Shown one piece after another: positions 1 to 12,113 of a stretch of 64,000 nucleotides of DNA; the first letter of the stretch is position 1; every line of letters starts with the position of its first letter. Source of the DNA: Anas platyrhynchos (taxonomy: Eukaryota; Chordata; Aves; Anseriformes; Anatidae); the NCBI RefSeq assembly GCF_047663525.1, contig NC_092600.1, positions 4,894,001 through 4,958,000 of the forward strand. The letters are read 5' to 3'. A program made the position numbers and the translations under genes. The notes beneath the pieces are model-generated. The model was given only the letters and a program-made list of their open reading frames with translations. It had not been told where the DNA came from and did not search any database.

Positions 1-1
1 A

Positions 2-13
2 CACCACGTGGTG
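2..13. promoter_or_regulatory. 12-bp perfect palindrome centred on a CACGTG E-box
   Basis: CACCACGTGGTG reads the same on both strands and contains the canonical bHLH-type E-box CACGTG. A second CACGTG lies near position 197 in an unrelated context. The sequence supports the palindrome; protein binding is inference. Confidence 0.35.
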
Positions 14-3000
14 ATATCTTAGGGCTTAGCTAGCCTCCCGATCAACTTCTTGTTTGAGCCAAACGGGATCCAAAGGATCTAAATCACCTCTAGCATCTGG
101 ATAATGACCTGCAGCGTCTCTGCCTTTACAACATTTTTATTGGGGATGGTTTAAAACAATACACAACAAACAGCTGAAGTGCTGTTTAACAGAGGCACGT
201 GCTGTGAGCAAAAGCACAGATCCCATCCCTGACGTGCAGAATTGGTGTGAGGTTCATGCTGGCAACCTCCACATGGACTGAAAGGATCAGAAACCTCTCC
301 TCCAGGCCTTGGCACAGCAAACCATGCCCCAGTCCTCCCTTATGGCCTGAACAGAAGGGGCACGTCTCACCTTGCTCTGCTCCAGATCCTACTTCAGCAC
401 GCATCCCGAATTCGCATGAAGTCACTGCTCATCTCACAGAGCCAGATATCCCTATCTGACAGCTCACGTAGGACCAGAGAGCCAACTACTCTAAAGGACA
501 GTAAGAAAAAAAAACTCGTCCCTAAACAGCTAGCAGCCCTGTCCTTCATTTGCAAATGCCCACGCTCAGATACTGTCCCTGACTTCTGAAGAACAGGCCA
601 CATGTCCCAAATTATTCAGCTTATTTCAAAGCATCTGCAAGGTTACAGGCTTAGCATACTTACCAATCTGTCCTAACAATATATTTTGAAGATGGCAAAA
701 TCAAGAGTGTTCTAAGCTGTGGTCTTCCAGGCTTTGCTTGCTTCCTGACTTGGTTGCATTGGACATGATAGGTGCAGTAGCCATTATTACAATGATTTAA
801 AAACAAACAAACAAAAAAACCCAAAACAACCAAGCCTCCAACCAAAGCAATAAAAACAAAACACTTCAGCACAAAATTATTTTATTCTGTCAAATGAGGT
901 CTTTGTGGCCATATGCCATGACCCAAAAGAATAAGTCAATAAGCAAAATTAACTACTTCATCCGTCTATCACTTTGGTCTTTTTCTCCTAATAGGTATTG
1001 GAGCTTACCCCCAACCCTTCAGAAAAAGGCACAGGATCCTACAGCGTCAGTGATGCTGGTGATATTGGGGTGTCATGTCAGAGATCCCCAAACATCTCCA
1101 GCTCAAACCCAACAGACTTGCAGCAGCTCCAGCTGTTAGATAGGATGGGAAATAGGAAGAAGCCACCCAAGTAAACAACACAATCAATTAGTGGATAGCC
1201 TACACATTTTAAGGCTTCATACTCCAAACCCAAGGGGTTCTCCTGGGTCCATTGTTTGCCACTCCATCTGAAGCCTTGGTGAATTACTTCATACTGTGTC
1301 ACCCCAACAGCCACATCACCAGTGACCCGTGTAATTGTAACCTCAAACTCCTTTCTCCACATGCAGATAAAGAAGCTCGGCAGAGCTTCAGTCCCCTGAG
1401 TAAGACAACAGACTTGAATGAAGTGACAGAAGAGATCAGAAGACCTCAACAGTCATCTTTGTTTTTCCCAGACCCACTGGGTACTCACAGCATCCAGCCT
1501 GTGTTCCTGCAGAAGTGCCCTGGCAGCAGTCCAGGGACTGCCACAGAGCCCCGATGCTTTCAGAGGGCACTTTCTCCAGTCCACACGGCAGAGCAAGGGG
1601 TTGCACAGCGATGTCTGCCTGAAGTCTGCTCTTGCGCCCAATTTCTGCATCCCTGCATAATCCTCGTTCCTCTCCTGAGCTCCAGCCCACAGAAAGCATC
1701 TGGCCTTTTCTCTGCACCCATGAAGAAAGTTGCAGCTTCTCGCACTTGTGGCTTTTTCTTCTATCTGCTTTGATTTGCGGACAATAAATTCCCTGGAAGA
1801 CGAGCCCCAAGCCCGGGTGACCAGACCCTGCACGCTGTACGATGTTTATACACACGCATTCACACAGACTATATGTACGTGTTCAAAATCGCTCAGGAAA
1901 TGAGCCACAAAATGTGTAAATGACAGCACATTATTAATCTTTTTTTTATAGCTTAAATTAGAATCTTTGGAATTTCACAGCCAGAGACTTTTAAATAGGT
2001 CAGAAATGTGCTAATCACACTTAATGATCGCGCTCATATGCACTGCATCAGAGCTAGTAGCGAGGGAACCTGAGCAGAATGGATATGAACCACTGGTACA
2101 TTCAGAAAAGCATTTAACAAACCTCAAGTGAGTTTTATGCCAAAGCCAAAACACACAGCCCGGGCGAGAAGTTGTTTTTGGTCCTGCTTGTCAGAAGCGA
2201 GCTGTGAGATTTCATGCTGATCAGAAGCGAAGCGCTGTGCCTCTGCACCTTCCTTTTGGCTGGCACTGCGGATTAGCAAGACTCCAGATTTGACCACTTA
2301 CAACAGGAGAGCACTGAGTGATGAAAAGAAAGCCTTTCCCAATAAACAATATGCTTTATTAGTGCACTTGTCCACACACATTTCACCCCAGGTATGCAGA
2401 GCTGAAGCACATTCCTAGGTATCAGCATTTTGAGATCTCTTAATGAAAGCAACAGGAATACACACAGCAACCCCAACAATCATCTAGGCTCCAAACCAGG
2501 GAACACTTCACAATATTTCCAAGTTCAGACACACACTTATGTTCTCTTTACAACTAGACTTCATGTACAATACACCTGATGGCAAAATTGGGGAAAAAAT
2601 GAGAATTTCAGTGAAATACACCAGAGCTGCTAATTAATCCTCTCCCGTCAAGCTACTGATACGTAACCAAAAACTTAAACCAGGAAAAAAAAAAAAAGTC
2701 AGCTATATTTTATGTCAAGCTGAGGAAACAAAGTCAATGTTTGTCTACTGTGAAAGTACAAAGTCAGCAGGGGAGACTGCTTGGAAGCTTATAAGAAAGC
2801 TACAGAGAAATGTTTTTTGGTTTCTTTTTTTCCTCCAGTCAAAATTGGCTTCTTCTGAAAAACAAAGCAAGGCAAAAGATGAAAGGCCTTCTTTTTTGAA
2901 GCCAAAGATGAAGAGTACAAAGAATATTAATGACTAACAAGTCTGTCCATAAATGCCATGAGCTTAGCTGCAGCAGGGACAAGAAGGAAGAACAGCTCTG

Positions 3001-4197
3001 CTGTTAAGTAATGAAGTTTCTGATCTAACCAGCAGTGCTGAAGGCTGATTGGGTCATTTAGGAAAGGAGCATTAGTTCAGAAGAACACAGATTTGCTGCG
3101 AAGGATGAAAGGTAAGAAGATGCCATTAGACACATGTGAGTGCTCAGGATGGCTGTGGCTCACTCACAACGCATGGAGCAGTAGTAAATTCCCAATTAGG
3201 GCTTGTGTCTCCCTCCTGCCTGTTTGGATGTGCAGGCACACAACATGGCTGTCCTGCAGGAAATTTAGGAATTCTTTCAGATTTGTCACTCACCTCGCAT
3301 GCTATTTCCAAGGCAATTCAGTTTCAGAACGTTGTACTTTAATGAATCGCATTTCCCAAAGGAAAACTTCAAAAACACAAAGAGCTTTGCCTCTGTCATG
3401 GTTATCGAATCCCACAGGGGCCTGCCCAGCCACCGCAGCTTCCCAGGCTCCTGGCACCCCCCATGCCAGGAGGGATTTGTTGACAAAGGGCAGAGCAGCA
3501 GCGGAGGCAGGCGCCCAGCCTCTCACCTTCACGCCGCGACGTACAACAGCGCCGAGCAACATCAGCACAAAGCACATTTCTCCACGTTTGACATTCGCCC
3601 GTTCTCCTTTGAGAAATTCTTTGAACTTGGGGAAATAAAGCAAAACAAAACCACAGAGAAAAATAAAGAGCCAGGAGTGACACTAAGCAAACTTCAGATT
3701 GGGAATCTGATTCATTTGCCAGCTCACAGGCATACACACCTAGCGTGTCTATATTTATACGCGGGGACTTAGGCTCTCTGCTCTGTAGAGGCATTCTGAG
3801 TATTTTTAAATCAGCAAGAAACCAAGAATCACCACGCTTCCAGGAGATATGATGGAAAAATCCCCCCTGGTCTACGCTGTGACCGTTCAGGTTACAGAAG
3901 CCTTGAGACTGCAGCTCTCCTTACAACATCCAGCAAGACGGAGAGCCAGAACAGATAAAAAAAGTATTTGACATTCTTTCCCTTGACAGGCAATTGCTCA
4001 CTCCTGCAGACAGACTGGATTTTGGATTGGAGTCTGATCCAGTAGATGATATGAGAAGTCTTTGTGTTAACTTCAGAGGCCTGTGGGATGGAAATTTGGG
4101 GAGCATTTTTATAATATGAAAGCTGGCAATGTTTAAGCAAGCACTGCCAGAGAGCTGTGCTGCTGCCCCCGTCTTACAGGGCTGGGCATTAAAAGCT
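14..4197. other. Gene-free stretch, nothing recognised
   Basis: All six frames are broken. Overlapping open frames between about 1080 and 1855 run in several frames at once, as expected of moderately GC-rich noncoding DNA. A short direct repeat (TCAGAAGCGA at 2191 and 2221) and small A-runs (about 2686) are the only structures seen. The stretch would be within an intron if the minus-strand gene inferred at 8 kb is real. Confidence 0.6.
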
Positions 4198-4347
4198 GCA
4201 AGTTCAATGCCAGCTTTGTCCCTAACACCCAGCGGTCTCAGCAGATCCCCAAACTCTCAGCATCTCTGTCTGAGAAGTGGGGATAATGAAGTGTCCCAGC
4301 AGAAGCAGGAAGATTCGTTAATGCCTGCAAGCACTTTGTAGATAACG
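4198..4347 (+). repeat. Degenerate MIR-like (CORE-SINE) fragment
   Basis: The order of words matches the 3' half of the MIR consensus as I recall it: a 'ctctgtctgagaagtgggga' stretch like the MIR 'ctgtaaaatgggga', then 'ataatgaagtg', then 'agattcgttaatgcctgcaa' followed by 'gcactttgtagata', like the MIR end 'gttaatacatgtaaagcgctttgaga'. Divergence is high, consistent with an ancient amniote insertion. A profile search would confirm or reject it. Confidence 0.5.
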
Positions 4348-5820
4348 AACATCGAGACAGCAGTTAGCAGAGGGATTTTGGGCGGGCAGACATAAATCTG
4401 AAGTACTCACATTGTCTATGCTTTTAGACAAGTATAGCAGCAGATCAGTTCCCTGTATTTAGTGGTTGTGGGCTCCATCTTCTCAACATACTGAGCAGCC
4501 TGCCTTTGATCCAAAAAATGAGCCCAGGGAGAATATTCACATGTTTAATGTTAATCATATGCTTAAATTCTCTGAATTCATAAAGAGGGTAAAAGAGAAA
4601 AGCGTTCCCCAGCTCCAAAACAAACACAAATTCCCAGAAGTTATATTTAGGACATGAGTAAACATCTGACCACCAGAGAAAAGGCCTCAGCTACACACCT
4701 GCTCAGCTTCTGCAGCCCTGAAGAAACCCAGAGGTGGGATAAGCATCTGAAGTGAGTTTGCTGAGACAAATCATTTCTTAAATAACCAATGGGATGTTAT
4801 TAGAAAGAAGCAAGTCGGAGCATTTAAACTACTAATCCACAGCCAAAAAGGGTCCCTGAGCAAGGAAAGGAGGGGAAAAAAGCAAACAACCAACAAATGA
4901 AGTTTACTAAGGAATTCATCACATAGATTTAAATTATGGTTATAAACCAATTTCCTATTATTGATTCCTTTATTTACTGGACAGGCACTGCCACCAGGAC
5001 CCCACAAGCACCTTAAGCCTTGCAGCAGACATTGGCAGCACTTGAGCATCATCTCCTTAATGCTCTGCATTAGAGAGAACTTAAACACTATGCAAAAGGC
5101 TTTAGGACACCCTCCACTTTTCCCTTTAAAGCCTTATTCATTTTAAGCACAGCTAAGATGAGAGAGATCAGTATATCCAGAACTTCTAACTCATTTTTAC
5201 CTCCTGCTAAACTCCTGGCCTAATCCCTTGGGGCTACGAGTATCCTACACCTGCTGACTGGGGTGTCCAGCAGCCCGTCCTCTTGCATCAGCCCCACCTT
5301 GGCTCCTGCAGGTGCCTCAAGTCACTCAGCAAGGACACAGCACTGCTTTGCTTTTGCAGGGGTGAATCTGGCCAGCAAGAGAAGGTACCCATGGCATCAG
5401 GTGAGCTGAGCTCCACCTGGTTGCATGGATGCACCACCAGAGAGCAAGAAGTGCTTCAGGCCACGTTCACAGCTACAGCACGGACACAGCCCTGACCCGA
5501 TCGGTGTCAGGAGCACGCACAAGGAGCTGGCTTCCAGAGATGATTTTCAAAACTCTGCTCAACAAGCATATATAGCAAGAAAAGCCGCAGGCAATTAAAG
5601 GACCACTATCCAGAGCCTGATTGCTCTAACAGATCCGTAAACATTACCCAGCTTACTCACAGCAACATCACGCTTCGCCAGCGATGTGAAAAGGACAAAT
5701 CACTCTCTCAGTCTAAATCACCCAAGATGCTAAATAAGGTTCTTCATTATTTCAAAGGCCTTTTTTTAAAGAATCCTTTAAGATTATTGTCCCCAAGCTT
5801 GATTAAATAACACTTAAAAT
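4348..5820. other. Gene-free stretch, nothing recognised
   Basis: No coding signal, RNA gene or repeat that I can support. Open frames here are short and overlap in opposite strands. Confidence 0.6.
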
Positions 5821-5823
5821 CCT

Positions 5824-6000
5824 TTCACCTGAACATCATTACCTGAAGTTGACTTGATGCTATAATAGAAACGTTTTCATCTCAACTAATGAATTTTTGT
5901 GAAGCGCGCTGTTTTCTAAGAGACACACCACATTACCTGAACAAACCAGGGTTTGTTAACTACATTAGTCACATTTTACAAAGGGTTAACCAGGTAATTA
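5824..6000. promoter_or_regulatory. Paired CATTACCTGAA boxes with inverted CAGGTAAT partner
   Basis: CATTACCTGAA occurs at 5837-5847 and again, exactly, at 5931-5941; a related CACCTGAAC lies at 5826-5834. The inverse CAGGTAAT lies at 5991-5998. Between them sit an 8-bp inverted repeat AACAAACC / GGTTTGTT with a 2-base spacer (5940-5957) and the palindrome GGTTAACC (5984-5991). ACCTG/CAGGT is the core bound by ZEB-family zinc fingers and some bHLH factors, and GTTTGTT resembles forkhead sites. The pairing and symmetry are seen; enhancer function is inference. Confidence 0.4.
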
Positions 6001-7689
6001 TCTCCCTTGGTTGGCTGAACTAGGACTATACAAAACACTGTGCTTCAGAGGAGACATCAGCTTGTTCCTACCTCCACCTGCCATAAACCAAAAACCACAG
6101 GGGACAGAATTACATCGCTCCGTGGGGCTGCGGGAAGTCCAAGGGAAGTTACCCCAGGAGCAGAAACACTGGGTTTGTTCCTCCTCCTCTGCAAGGCACT
6201 TTGCTGTCCTAAGGTTTGCAGGTTCTACAGAACACCACAAAATGCAGTCATTGCACCTCATCAGCATGAGCTGGCAGACCTCCCCACCAGGGAAACCTTC
6301 TGGAGAGGGCCAAATGCCCCAGGAGACACCACTGGGACTTTCTCAGCATGTTCCCTAAGAAGCCCTGTCTCTCATGATGGGGTAGGTTGCAAGGCATAAC
6401 CACAAACCTGTGTACTCTCAGAGCATCTCTGACAATAAGCTAAGACCAGCAGGATATCACTGAGTGCCTCTGCTTTGTTCTGTGCCTCCAGAATCACCCA
6501 GGAGGACAACTCCAACAGACCTTCACAGCCAGGCACCTCTCCCTGGCTAGAACCTGGACTCATCCTTTCCTCTACCATTTCTTGCAATCCAGAAAGAGCA
6601 TGAGAATAACAAACGAACACATGCCCATCCTCACCCTTTACCCGGTCCTTCCCCATCCTACACAGGCAGTCCTCCACCTCCCAGCCCCACCAAAGTAAGC
6701 AGGACTTGAAGAATCCCGGGAAGCAGAGGCAAGGCACATCGCATCGTTCCCGCATAGCCATGGCCAGGCAGGAGGTGCCACCGGCTGTGGTTATCCTGCA
6801 GCAGGAGCCCGACACGGGGCAGGCTCACTGGAACTGACCTTCCGTGCTGCATGGGCTCAGGAGCAGCAATTAACTTCCAGTCTCATTTCCCTCTGACCTA
6901 AGTCCAGAACGACTGCCATTAAGTAATTACCGACATGTTGTCACTCTGGATTGTTGTCTCAGACAAAGAGCCCGCGGAGCTGCTAAAACAAAAACAATCT
7001 TTTGAAGCATGAAGTACCTGCCCAGGAAATCTCAGCCGTGGAACACAAGTGAAACTGCAGCAAAGGACCACGAGGACCATCCAGCCCAAGGAATGCAATC
7101 CAGACACAAACAGCTCCTCCTCCACGCTCCTCTTTTCCCTCTCCTCGGTGTTTTATGCTGTGCCAGAGCACCGCTGAGGGGCTGGCGTGGGTCCGCACAG
7201 AGGCCACCCAAACCCCCCGAGCTATTTGGTGTCACCCAGGGACACCCCGGGTGTTTTGGCCGGCACGGACAGGGGCTGTGCAGCTGCTCCCATGCCCTGT
7301 TAATGAGGTACTACGGACACGCTCATGCTGCAAGCGCATCTTTGACATAACGTAGCATGACAATTTCTTCAGAGCCCCAGAAATGCAGAGCATACAAATA
7401 AACCTGAGCGCTGAAACCACCTCATTGTTCATAGCAATATGCACACTGCACCTGTTACGGCCAAGGGCACTGCCCGTGCCTCGGAGCTGATTATTTCAGC
7501 CTCCACCAAACCTGTCTGTCTCGGAGGGCTGTTAAATTCCAGGAGCAAACAAAACGCTGCAAAATTATTTCACGAGAAGAGATCACGAGCGGATATACAG
7601 AGAGGCATCTTTAGATCCAAGGGAAAGAAAACAATCCACAAACTGACATTTTCCCCCGAGCTTCTCTTACAGCAGAAGACTCCGTTTAA
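6001..7689. other. Gene-free flank of the CpG island
   Basis: Many short open frames overlap on both strands but none has exon-like boundaries. CpG density rises gradually from about 7150 toward the island. No repeat recognised. Confidence 0.55.
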
Positions 7690-7880
7690 ATTAAATTCGG
7701 CTGCAAGAAAAGAACTCGGAGACCGACACCGGCAAAGTCCGAGCCCGAAGCCGGGATCTGGGAGCCCAGCCAGCCCCGGGCTGGGGGCAGAAGGACCGGG
7801 GGTCGCCCCCGGAGCCCCCAGCCCCAAAACAACCGGGGAGAGGGGGGGAGCAGGGGGCAGAGCCGGGTGGGGTTTTACCT

Positions 7881-7919
7881 GGAGGGGGAAAGGAGGAGGA
7901 AGAGGAGGAGGAGGAGGAG
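7881..7919 (+). repeat. Purine tract (GGA/GAG)n in CpG island
   Basis: An unbroken 39-base run of G and A made mostly of GGA/GAG triplets, followed by a further G-rich stretch. Such mirror-like purine tracts can form triplex (H-DNA) or G-quadruplex structures. It lies just downstream of the proposed donor on the minus strand, so it would be early intron 1. Confidence 0.8.
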
Positions 7920-7956
7920 TGCGGGGAGGGACCCCGGGCTGGGGGCACTCACCCAG

Positions 7957-8043
7957 CTACGCGCTGCCCCCGCTGCCGTCCATGGGGGCGGCGGGGGGAC
8001 GGGAGCCCGCTGCGGGCCGGAGCCGCCCCGCGATCCGCCGCAT
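7957..8043 (-). CDS. Possible upstream open reading frame in the 5' UTR, 28 aa
   Basis: An ATG at 8043-8041 opens a frame of 28 codons ending in TAG at 7959-7957. The peptide is rich in Arg, Pro, Ala and Gly, starting MRRIAGRLRPAAG. A second in-frame ATG at 7983-7981 would give the short product MDGSGGSA, with CCCCC before it and G after it. The stop lies four bases before the putative exon end. It resembles a translational-control upstream frame rather than a functional protein, and it exists only if the minus-strand exon is real. Confidence 0.3.
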   Translation of the reverse strand: MRRIAGRLRPAAGSRPPAAPMDGSGGSA

Positions 8044-8055
8044 CTGCCCGCCGCC

Positions 8056-8114
8056 GAGGAGGAGGAGAAGGAGGAGAAGCAGGAGACGGAGGAGGAGGAG
8101 GAGGAGGAGGAAGA
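8056..8114 (+). repeat. Purine tract (GAG/GGA)n in putative first exon
   Basis: Nearly pure purine, interrupted by C at 8080 and 8087, with eight consecutive GGA units near 8091-8111. The minus strand would carry it as a CCT tract in the 5' UTR. The plus-strand reading gives poly-Glu and the minus-strand reading poly-Ser or poly-Leu, which explains the long but spurious open frames here. Confidence 0.8.
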
Positions 8115-8300
8115 GCGGAGCTCGCCGCGCCGCCCCGGAGCCCCAGAGCGCAGCCCGGCCGCAGAGCGCCGCCTGCCCGCAGCGCCCGGGATGCGCCCGG
8201 CGGAGGGGAGGGGGCTCGGGAGGGGGCAGGTGCAGCCGGGCTGGGGTCCCGCAGAGCCGTCAGAGCAAGGGTGAAGCTGCAGGGAGGTGTTTATCTGCTT

Positions 8301-11300
8301 GTTTCTGAAAGCACGTGTCCCTAGGAAGCAAAACGACCGCGCCACGGGTTGAAAGGGAGGATGCGACATCGCAGTTTTCCAAGGCAGAGGTCACCCTAAA
8401 TGCTGGGGAAGGCTTTTGAAGCGCAGCCCCACCTTAGGATGGCCACAGAGGATGTCCCTGCAGGATGACAGGAGCCTCATTTGCTTCTTGTTCTACCTGT
8501 GCTCTCCGTGGGCCAGGTAAGCTGTTCTGCTTCTTCCCAGCTCCATTTCCCTTTGGAGTGATTGCCAGTGAGGACACGCTAACACAAGCCAGGTGCGCAG
8601 GCGTTTCGTGCTTGGATGTGGGGAGAATGGATCAAGCCCACAAAACCATCGCGCAGATGACGAGCAGCCAACTCAAGGTTACGATTTCCAGTCACTACAG
8701 GCCCCGGAGCGGACTGCTTTTCTGCGATGACTCAAAGCTGGAACATGGCCGGACCGTGCCTGCTGACACTCGGGCACTGTGAGGAGCATAAAGACCTCGG
8801 ATAAGCAGGATTAGGGAACTCTCCTAGCAGGCTGGAAGTGGGCACCCCACATCCAAGAGCCCACGTCCTGCGTGCTCTGCTTGCAGAGCCCAGCATCTTC
8901 CATCAGCCCGGTTTTGTTCGTTTAAGTGAAGGCAATCGACTACAGTCCTTCTGAGCACAGACCCCATTACAGCCCAAGCCCACAATGCTGTCACTTTCCC
9001 ACTTCATGTTTACCAGCACCACCAACGTGACACCTGCGGATTAAGAACAGTTTTGTGCCAATGCACAGGGTAGAAGGGGTAGCTCTGCCCAGAGACTGGG
9101 GCTGCATCAATTTTGTGCCATTAATTCTGACCTCAAGCCCATGCCTGCCCACACGCGGGTTTTCCCTCTGGAACAAATTGCCATCCAGATGGGCAAACTC
9201 AGCTCCAAGGGAGCAGCTCTGCAGGCCCAGCTTAAAGACAGCTAGAGACAAGTCTGAATTGCCCACACAGGCACCAGCCCTCTGCACAAGGACCTCTGCC
9301 TTTTCTTCAGCAGGAACAGCAAAAACAGCTCTTGTTTTTGCAACTCTGCTCTGCAGATGGGGGCTGTTGCACAAGGCATGCGTGGAATGGTTTGCCCTTG
9401 TTTTGCCCTTGACTTGGCACCTTTGGGTTTTTGCTCGCCCTCTAATACCTCCATGGCTGCTCAGAAGTCAGAGAAGCTTACATGATCACAGATATGTAAG
9501 AGATGTTTTGTCTTTCAGCCACTATTTTTCATATTCCTGCTTTCTGTTGAGGATCCCCAGAGAGCAAAGCCACAGGGAAGGCACAACGTCAGAGGCAGCT
9601 ATGCGTATTCCCTGAGCACAGATGTGACTGCAGCGGATAGCTAAGGAGGCAGGGAGGGATGAAGAAGCTCAGCCATGGTAGAATCTTTTCCTTAGAAGGA
9701 TATAAATACAGAAGAGGTGAGGGAAACACAAAATCAACACAACCTGGAACAAGCATGGCTTGAACCAGAAGGGCAGGCAGCCTGGCAGACTGACTCCATG
9801 ATCTTTCACTTAAATTCTTTTCTTTAAACTTTAACTTTTTGATTTTAAAAACCCATTATAACTACAAGCTCTCAGTCAGGCTTCCTAATCTCCATCTAAA
9901 ACCAACACATAAATAGCTTCAAAGTTATTACATGGAAGACATAGTTTAGTCTTTCTTACAGGACAGGCACTGGAAAACATTCACCCTGAACTGGGAATTC
10001 TTCCAGTTTATGCACTCTTGAGTGAGCATACAAGTAGACGAGCATGCTTACCTTATTGACAACATCCTTGTTTTTCTTATGCCTCTTGGACCTTTCAGCA
10101 GGAGCAGGACTGTCTTCTCTTCCTCACAGTTCTGCAGATCAGTAGCTCTCACCTGTCTCTCATTGACTCATTTTCTACTATGTGGTGTTAAGCTGTTAAG
10201 CGTATGACTTCTAAGCTTTGTCAAAAAACAGAAGGAATAGTGAATTTGTTCCACTCTGTTACATCTCCCATCCTCCAGCCATTACTAAAAGTAGGTGGTT
10301 CAGAGCTGGCTTCAACTTGTTCCTTAGATATTCCAGGGTAGTCATCTTCAGGCTTTGCCTGTTTCACTGTACCTTTTGCACCTGTGCCCCTCTGCAATTT
10401 CCATGTTGTTTTCTGAAGCTCTTCTAAAATTAAAAAAACAGGGAAGCTCACTGTAGAAGTCAGCCACTAACAGGTCAGTCACTGATTTGGGTCTTTATTT
10501 CATTCCATTTCAAGAATATATGTTTTCTTAAAAAAACAAGATAACGTAACTGTTTGATCCTGAACAAATAAGAGCAATGCCTTTTTTCCCCTGGTATAAG
10601 GCACCTGTCCAACATTTTATTAACTTTGCTAATTGCATTAAGCATCATGAAGTGCTGAACAGTCCTCAACTGCTAATTCCCAAATCACTATAGTTTAGTT
10701 GACTGTTAAATGAGAAAAATTCATAGTAGGAAAAAAAAAGAAAAGACATTTTAGATCCACAGTGGCCGAGCTGATTGTACAGTTCTGAATTCTGATCGGC
10801 TTCTAGCAGCAATCATACTTTATGGACCACTGGAAGATGATGCTAGGACTCAAATGCTATGACATGCTTCTGAGCTGTATGGGTGCAAGTGAGAATGACT
10901 GACAGATCTTACGTGTTCAGACATTTATACAAACAAGAAACATTCGTTTTCCATATGTGGATGTTTTATGCAGATTTCTGGGCAGATAATTTGTACCTGC
11001 TCTTTCATTTTGTTACCTGTAGTATTACATGTGAACATAATAATAACCTGAATTTACATACACAAATTACTGGAAGGTCTGGATCTGGCACACTGGGGAG
11101 TAGTTTCTGGCTGGAAACATTAGAGACGTGATAACTACTTAGACAACTATATGAAATGAAATAAGCACCTGTCAAGGGAAAATGCGTTGTTATGAAAACT
11201 GGAATTGGTATGTTCTCAAATAAAAATGTAATCTATGAAAAAGAGTTGATCAGAAATTCTCTCCTGCCACTCTCTTGCATTACTGCTTTTCTTGTTTCTT

Positions 11301-12003
11301 TCTCTTTTGCTGGGTGAAAACTTGCCACCCAGAAGCAGAGAGCTGCGGAGGCAGAAGCAGCACCACCACGCTGCAGATGTGGCAAAGCAGTAAATCACCG
11401 CTCGAGGCAGAGGGTTGACACAGGTCCTACAGTCCAGATGCTGGCTCTACCTGCAGGGATCAAGCATGTGTACACCCAAGAAGAACCCCATCCATGATGT
11501 GGGCGCAGCATACATTGGGACCGGCTGTGCGTGCGTGGTAAGTTTGACCTGAGAAATGTTGGACTTCATATTTTTGGTACTGACAGTAGCTGAGACCTGG
11601 CAGGGGTCCAGTCAGTGCTGGCCTGCCCGAGGGCCTAACCCTGCAGTCACTGATGGCTTTCAGCTGGTGAGAGCCCTGGTCCAAGCTCAGGACCTTTTGT
11701 GCTTACCAGCATAATGACATTTACCACTATCAGCACGCCAACAAACTAGCTGCTTCTTCTGTATGTGTTTTAGCTGCTTAATTCATAAAGGAGCTTTGCA
11801 CATCTGCAGCGCTGAGACAAGGGGCTTGTTGAGCCCAGCAGAAGGGCTCTCAAGCCCTTGCTGTGGCTGTGGTGGAGTGCTAGCACAAACACTCCAAAGT
11901 TAGTCGCAAAATTCCCCTCGTGTTTTGCCGCTTCTGGGAAATGCCTTGAAGTGAGGTGAGCCGGCTCCTTCCAGAGAGCTGCGAAGCTGCTGGTTTTGTT
12001 TGT
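8301..12003. other. Gene-free stretch upstream of the CpG island
   Basis: No exon or RNA gene seen. AT-rich from about 9800 to 11200, with homeobox-type words near 10625 (ctaattgcattaa) but no marked clustering. If the minus-strand promoter is real, this is upstream regulatory sequence. Confidence 0.5.
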
Positions 12004-12021
12004 AGCAGGGGGCAGAGGGGC
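12004..12021 (+). promoter_or_regulatory. CTCF-like core motif
   Basis: AGCAGGGGGCAG at 12004-12015 fits the central part of the CTCF consensus (AG[AG]GGGC core with the preceding CA). The upstream half (CC at the first two positions) is not matched, so it is a candidate only. Confidence 0.3.
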
Positions 12022-12095
12022 ACGTTGCAACCATAGGTCAGGGAGGGCATCACTTTTGGGAAATGAGTATTGACACACTGAATCTACTATTACAG

Positions 12096-12113
12096 AAAAA
12101 AAAAAAAAAAAAA
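12096..12113 (+). repeat. Poly(A) homopolymer, 18 bases
   Basis: A simple A-run. No adjacent AATAAA or target-site duplication could be seen, so there is no reason to call it a retrocopy tail. Confidence 0.85.

Larger units (their letters stand above)
7953..8270 (-). other. Candidate first exon (mainly 5' untranslated), minus strand
   Basis: On the minus strand the CpG island reads into CTGG followed by GTGAGTG, a good match to a vertebrate 5' splice site, with the GT at 7952-7951. The presumed exon runs leftwards and carries CCT-rich pyrimidine tracts typical of GC-rich 5' untranslated regions. An open frame closes with TAG four bases before the exon end, so the main start codon would be in a later exon outside or further left in the window. 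The 5' limit is not visible; 8270 is only the edge of the GC-rich core. No gene name can be assigned. A plus-strand first exon ending in GGCAG before GTGCAG near 8229 is the weaker alternative. Confidence 0.45.
7690..8300. promoter_or_regulatory. CpG island, probable promoter
   Basis: This is the most GC- and CpG-rich segment of the window, with CpG close to its expected frequency, unlike the CpG-depleted surroundings. It contains several Sp/KLF-type CCGCCC or GGGCGG boxes (for example near 7985, 8022 and 8128), no convincing TATA box, and two long purine tracts. An AGCAGGGGGCAG word at 7849-7860 resembles a CTCF core. In vertebrates such islands usually mark promoters of housekeeping or developmental genes. 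Direction is ambiguous from composition alone; the splice donor on the minus strand favours leftward transcription. Confidence 0.8.

Noticed and set aside
1078-1855. Overlapping long frames on both strands
   Set aside because: Several frames open at once indicates local composition, not a gene; no recognisable motif in any.
3093-3638. 181-aa plus-strand frame
   Set aside because: No domain, no exon signals, and comparable frames on the opposite strand; length is within chance for 64 kb.
7439-8308. Longest open frame in the window (289 aa, plus strand)
   Set aside because: It runs through the CpG island, where stops are rare in every frame; the translation is Arg/Gly/Pro low-complexity sequence from the GGA tracts, and overlapping frames on both strands are equally open.
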